32,090 bases of DNA, from the NCBI GenBank assembly GCA_035574915.1, contig DATLYJ010000057.1, positions 1 through 32,090 on the forward strand, in the 5' to 3' direction. Below are positions 31,242 through 32,090 of the stretch, piece by piece. The stretch is from Dehalococcoidia bacterium (GTDB lineage Bacteria > Chloroflexota > Dehalococcoidia > DSTF01 > WHTK01). The translations under genes and the position numbers were made by a program. The number at the start of each line of letters is the position of its first letter. Position 1 is the first letter of the stretch. The notes under the pieces are model-generated. The model was not told the origin of the DNA, did no database searches, and worked only from the letters and a program-made list of their open reading frames with translations.

Positions 31242-32090
31242 TCAGTCCGCGGCCAGAATGATCGTGCCGCCGGTATGCGTGCCGCCGAGGTTGCCGCCGT
31301 TGCCGTGCGCTACGGCCAGCTTCGCCCCCGGCACCTGCGAGGTGGACTCGCCGCGGAGTTGGCGCGTGGCCTCCGTGAGAAGGAAGAGGCCGCGCATCCC
31401 GGGGTGGTTAGAGGACAAGCCGCCGCCGTCCGTGTTCAAGGCCGGGCCGCCTGGCTTGTCATAGCGCAGCTTCCCGTCCTGCACGTAAGCGCCGCCTTCC
31501 CCCTTCTTGCAGAAGCCAAGGTCCTCCAGGCAGACCAGGACGGTGATCGTGAAGCTGTCGTAGATCATCGCGACGTCGATCTCTTGCGGTGTCACGCCCG
31601 CCTCGCCGAAGGCGATAGGCCCCGACTGCGCACCGGCGCTGACGGTGATGTCGCCGCCGTTCTCGCGGTACTTGGTGGCCTCGCCGGCGCCGATGATCCA
31701 GACCGGCTTCTTGCGCGTGCCGCGCGCCACCTCAGGCGAGGCGATGATGACCGCACCGCCTCCATCCGAGACCATGCAGCATTCGTAGAGGTGCAGGGGG
31801 TCGGCGATCATGCGCGACGTCGTCACGGTCTCGATCGTGAGCTCGCCGGTGTCCATGAAGCCGAGGTCCGTCATCGCCCGTACGGCCTCTGGGTTGCGGA
31901 CGGCGTGGTGACGCGTGTCCACCGATATCTGGGCCAGCTGCTCCGAGGTCGTGCCGTACTGGTACATGTGCCGGTGGGCGACGAGCGCGTAGTTGGAGAT
32001 GAGAACGCTACCCCAGGGGTTCTCCATGTTGCCGGTCAGCGTCGGCATGCCGCCGCCGGCAAAGCCGCCCGTGCCGATGTTGCGCGACTG
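31242..32090 (-). CDS. Thiolase-family protein (SCP-x/lipid-transfer type), 5' end outside the window
   Basis: The frame is open to the window edge (282 codons before the stop seen); residues before the internal Met at 32048 read SRNIGTGGFAGGG, so the true start lies beyond 32090. Thiolase features: VSDGGGAVIIAS, VTPQEIDVAMIYDSFTITVLVCLEDLGFC, SNHPGMRG carrying the active-site His, and HGNGGNLGGTHTGGTIIL near the end. The C-terminal Cys of classical thiolases (C-x-G) is replaced by HGNGG, as in SCP-x-like or aldolase-type members such as Ltp2. With the DUF35 partner, a role in CoA-linked side-chain cleavage or lipid breakdown is likely, but the substrate is unknown. Confidence 0.9.
   Translation of the reverse strand, partial: QSRNIGTGGFAGGGMPTLTGNMENPWGSVLISNYALVAHRHMYQYGTTSEQLAQISVDTRHHAVRNPEAVRAMTDLGFMDTGELTIETVTTSRMIADPLHLYECCMVSDGGGAVIIASPEVARGTRKKPVWIIGAGEATKYRENGGDITVSAGAQSGPIAFGEAGVTPQEIDVAMIYDSFTITVLVCLEDLGFCKKGEGGAYVQDGKLRYDKPGGPALNTDGGGLSSNHPGMRGLFLLTEATRQLRGESTSQVPGAKLAVAHGNGGNLGGTHTGGTIILAAD

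Noticed and set aside
1-32090. tRNA, rRNA, CRISPR array, transposase or phage genes
   Set aside because: Searched by eye on both strands for T-loop motifs, regular spaced repeats and transposase-like proteins; none found.

Overview
High-GC, gene-dense bacterial DNA with no rRNA, tRNA, CRISPR array or recognisable insertion sequence. GTG and TTG starts are common and several -10 elements sit within a few bases of the start codon. A Tad pilus locus without any secretin or outer-membrane gene, a thiolase/DUF35 pair, Ku plus a PE-Lig-Pol LigD, a PAS-HisKA_3 kinase and a Tat/LysM exoprotein together suggest an uncultured single-membrane lineage, most likely Chloroflexota (Dehalococcoidia-like). 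That placement is inferred from gene content; no phylogenetic marker is present.

Layout. 1-5.0 kb (minus strand): an unknown gene that looks frameshifted at its 3' end, a FabI/FabL-like enoyl reductase, an unknown three-part protein (alpha/beta, coiled coil, nuclease-like), galU and a patatin phospholipase. 5.1-6.0 kb (plus): a SPL-family radical SAM protein behind a good promoter. 6.1-7.8 kb (minus): a TPP-dependent acetolactate-synthase-like enzyme. 7.9-9.6 kb (plus): a soluble PAS histidine kinase and a receiver-HTH protein lacking the phospho-acceptor Asp. 9.65-14.2 kb (plus): the NHEJ block ligD - ydeI-like - ku, with two heptanucleotide repeat arrays after ligD. 14.2-15.5 kb (minus): a membrane-anchored HExxH peptidase. 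15.6-16.5 kb (plus): an ArsR regulator whose start codon lies in a 26-bp perfect palindrome, followed by a frameshifted SRPBCC gene. 16.7-18.9 kb (plus): a Tat/LysM secreted protein and a methyltransferase.

18.9-28.1 kb (minus) is the main system. In transcription order it runs: VWA-FHA membrane protein, ECF sigma factor, a 62-aa ORF, Flp pilin (59 aa), a strong hairpin, cpaB, cpaE/tadZ, cpaF/tadA, tadB, tadC and a translationally coupled DUF192 gene. Divergent from it, across about 670 bp of non-coding DNA, is an AAA+ ATPase with an N-terminal winged helix (28.8-30.2 kb). The pilin, motor ATPase, two platform proteins, localisation ATPase and SAF protein form a Tad assembly machine. The VWA-FHA protein and AAA+ ATPase look like a linked accessory pair, possibly MoxR/VWA-like. 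Prepilin peptidase and TadE/F minor pilins are not in the window.

30.3-32.1 kb: a 16-Cys four-helix copper-storage-like protein (plus), then a DUF35 Zn-ribbon/OB protein and a thiolase that runs off the window edge (minus).
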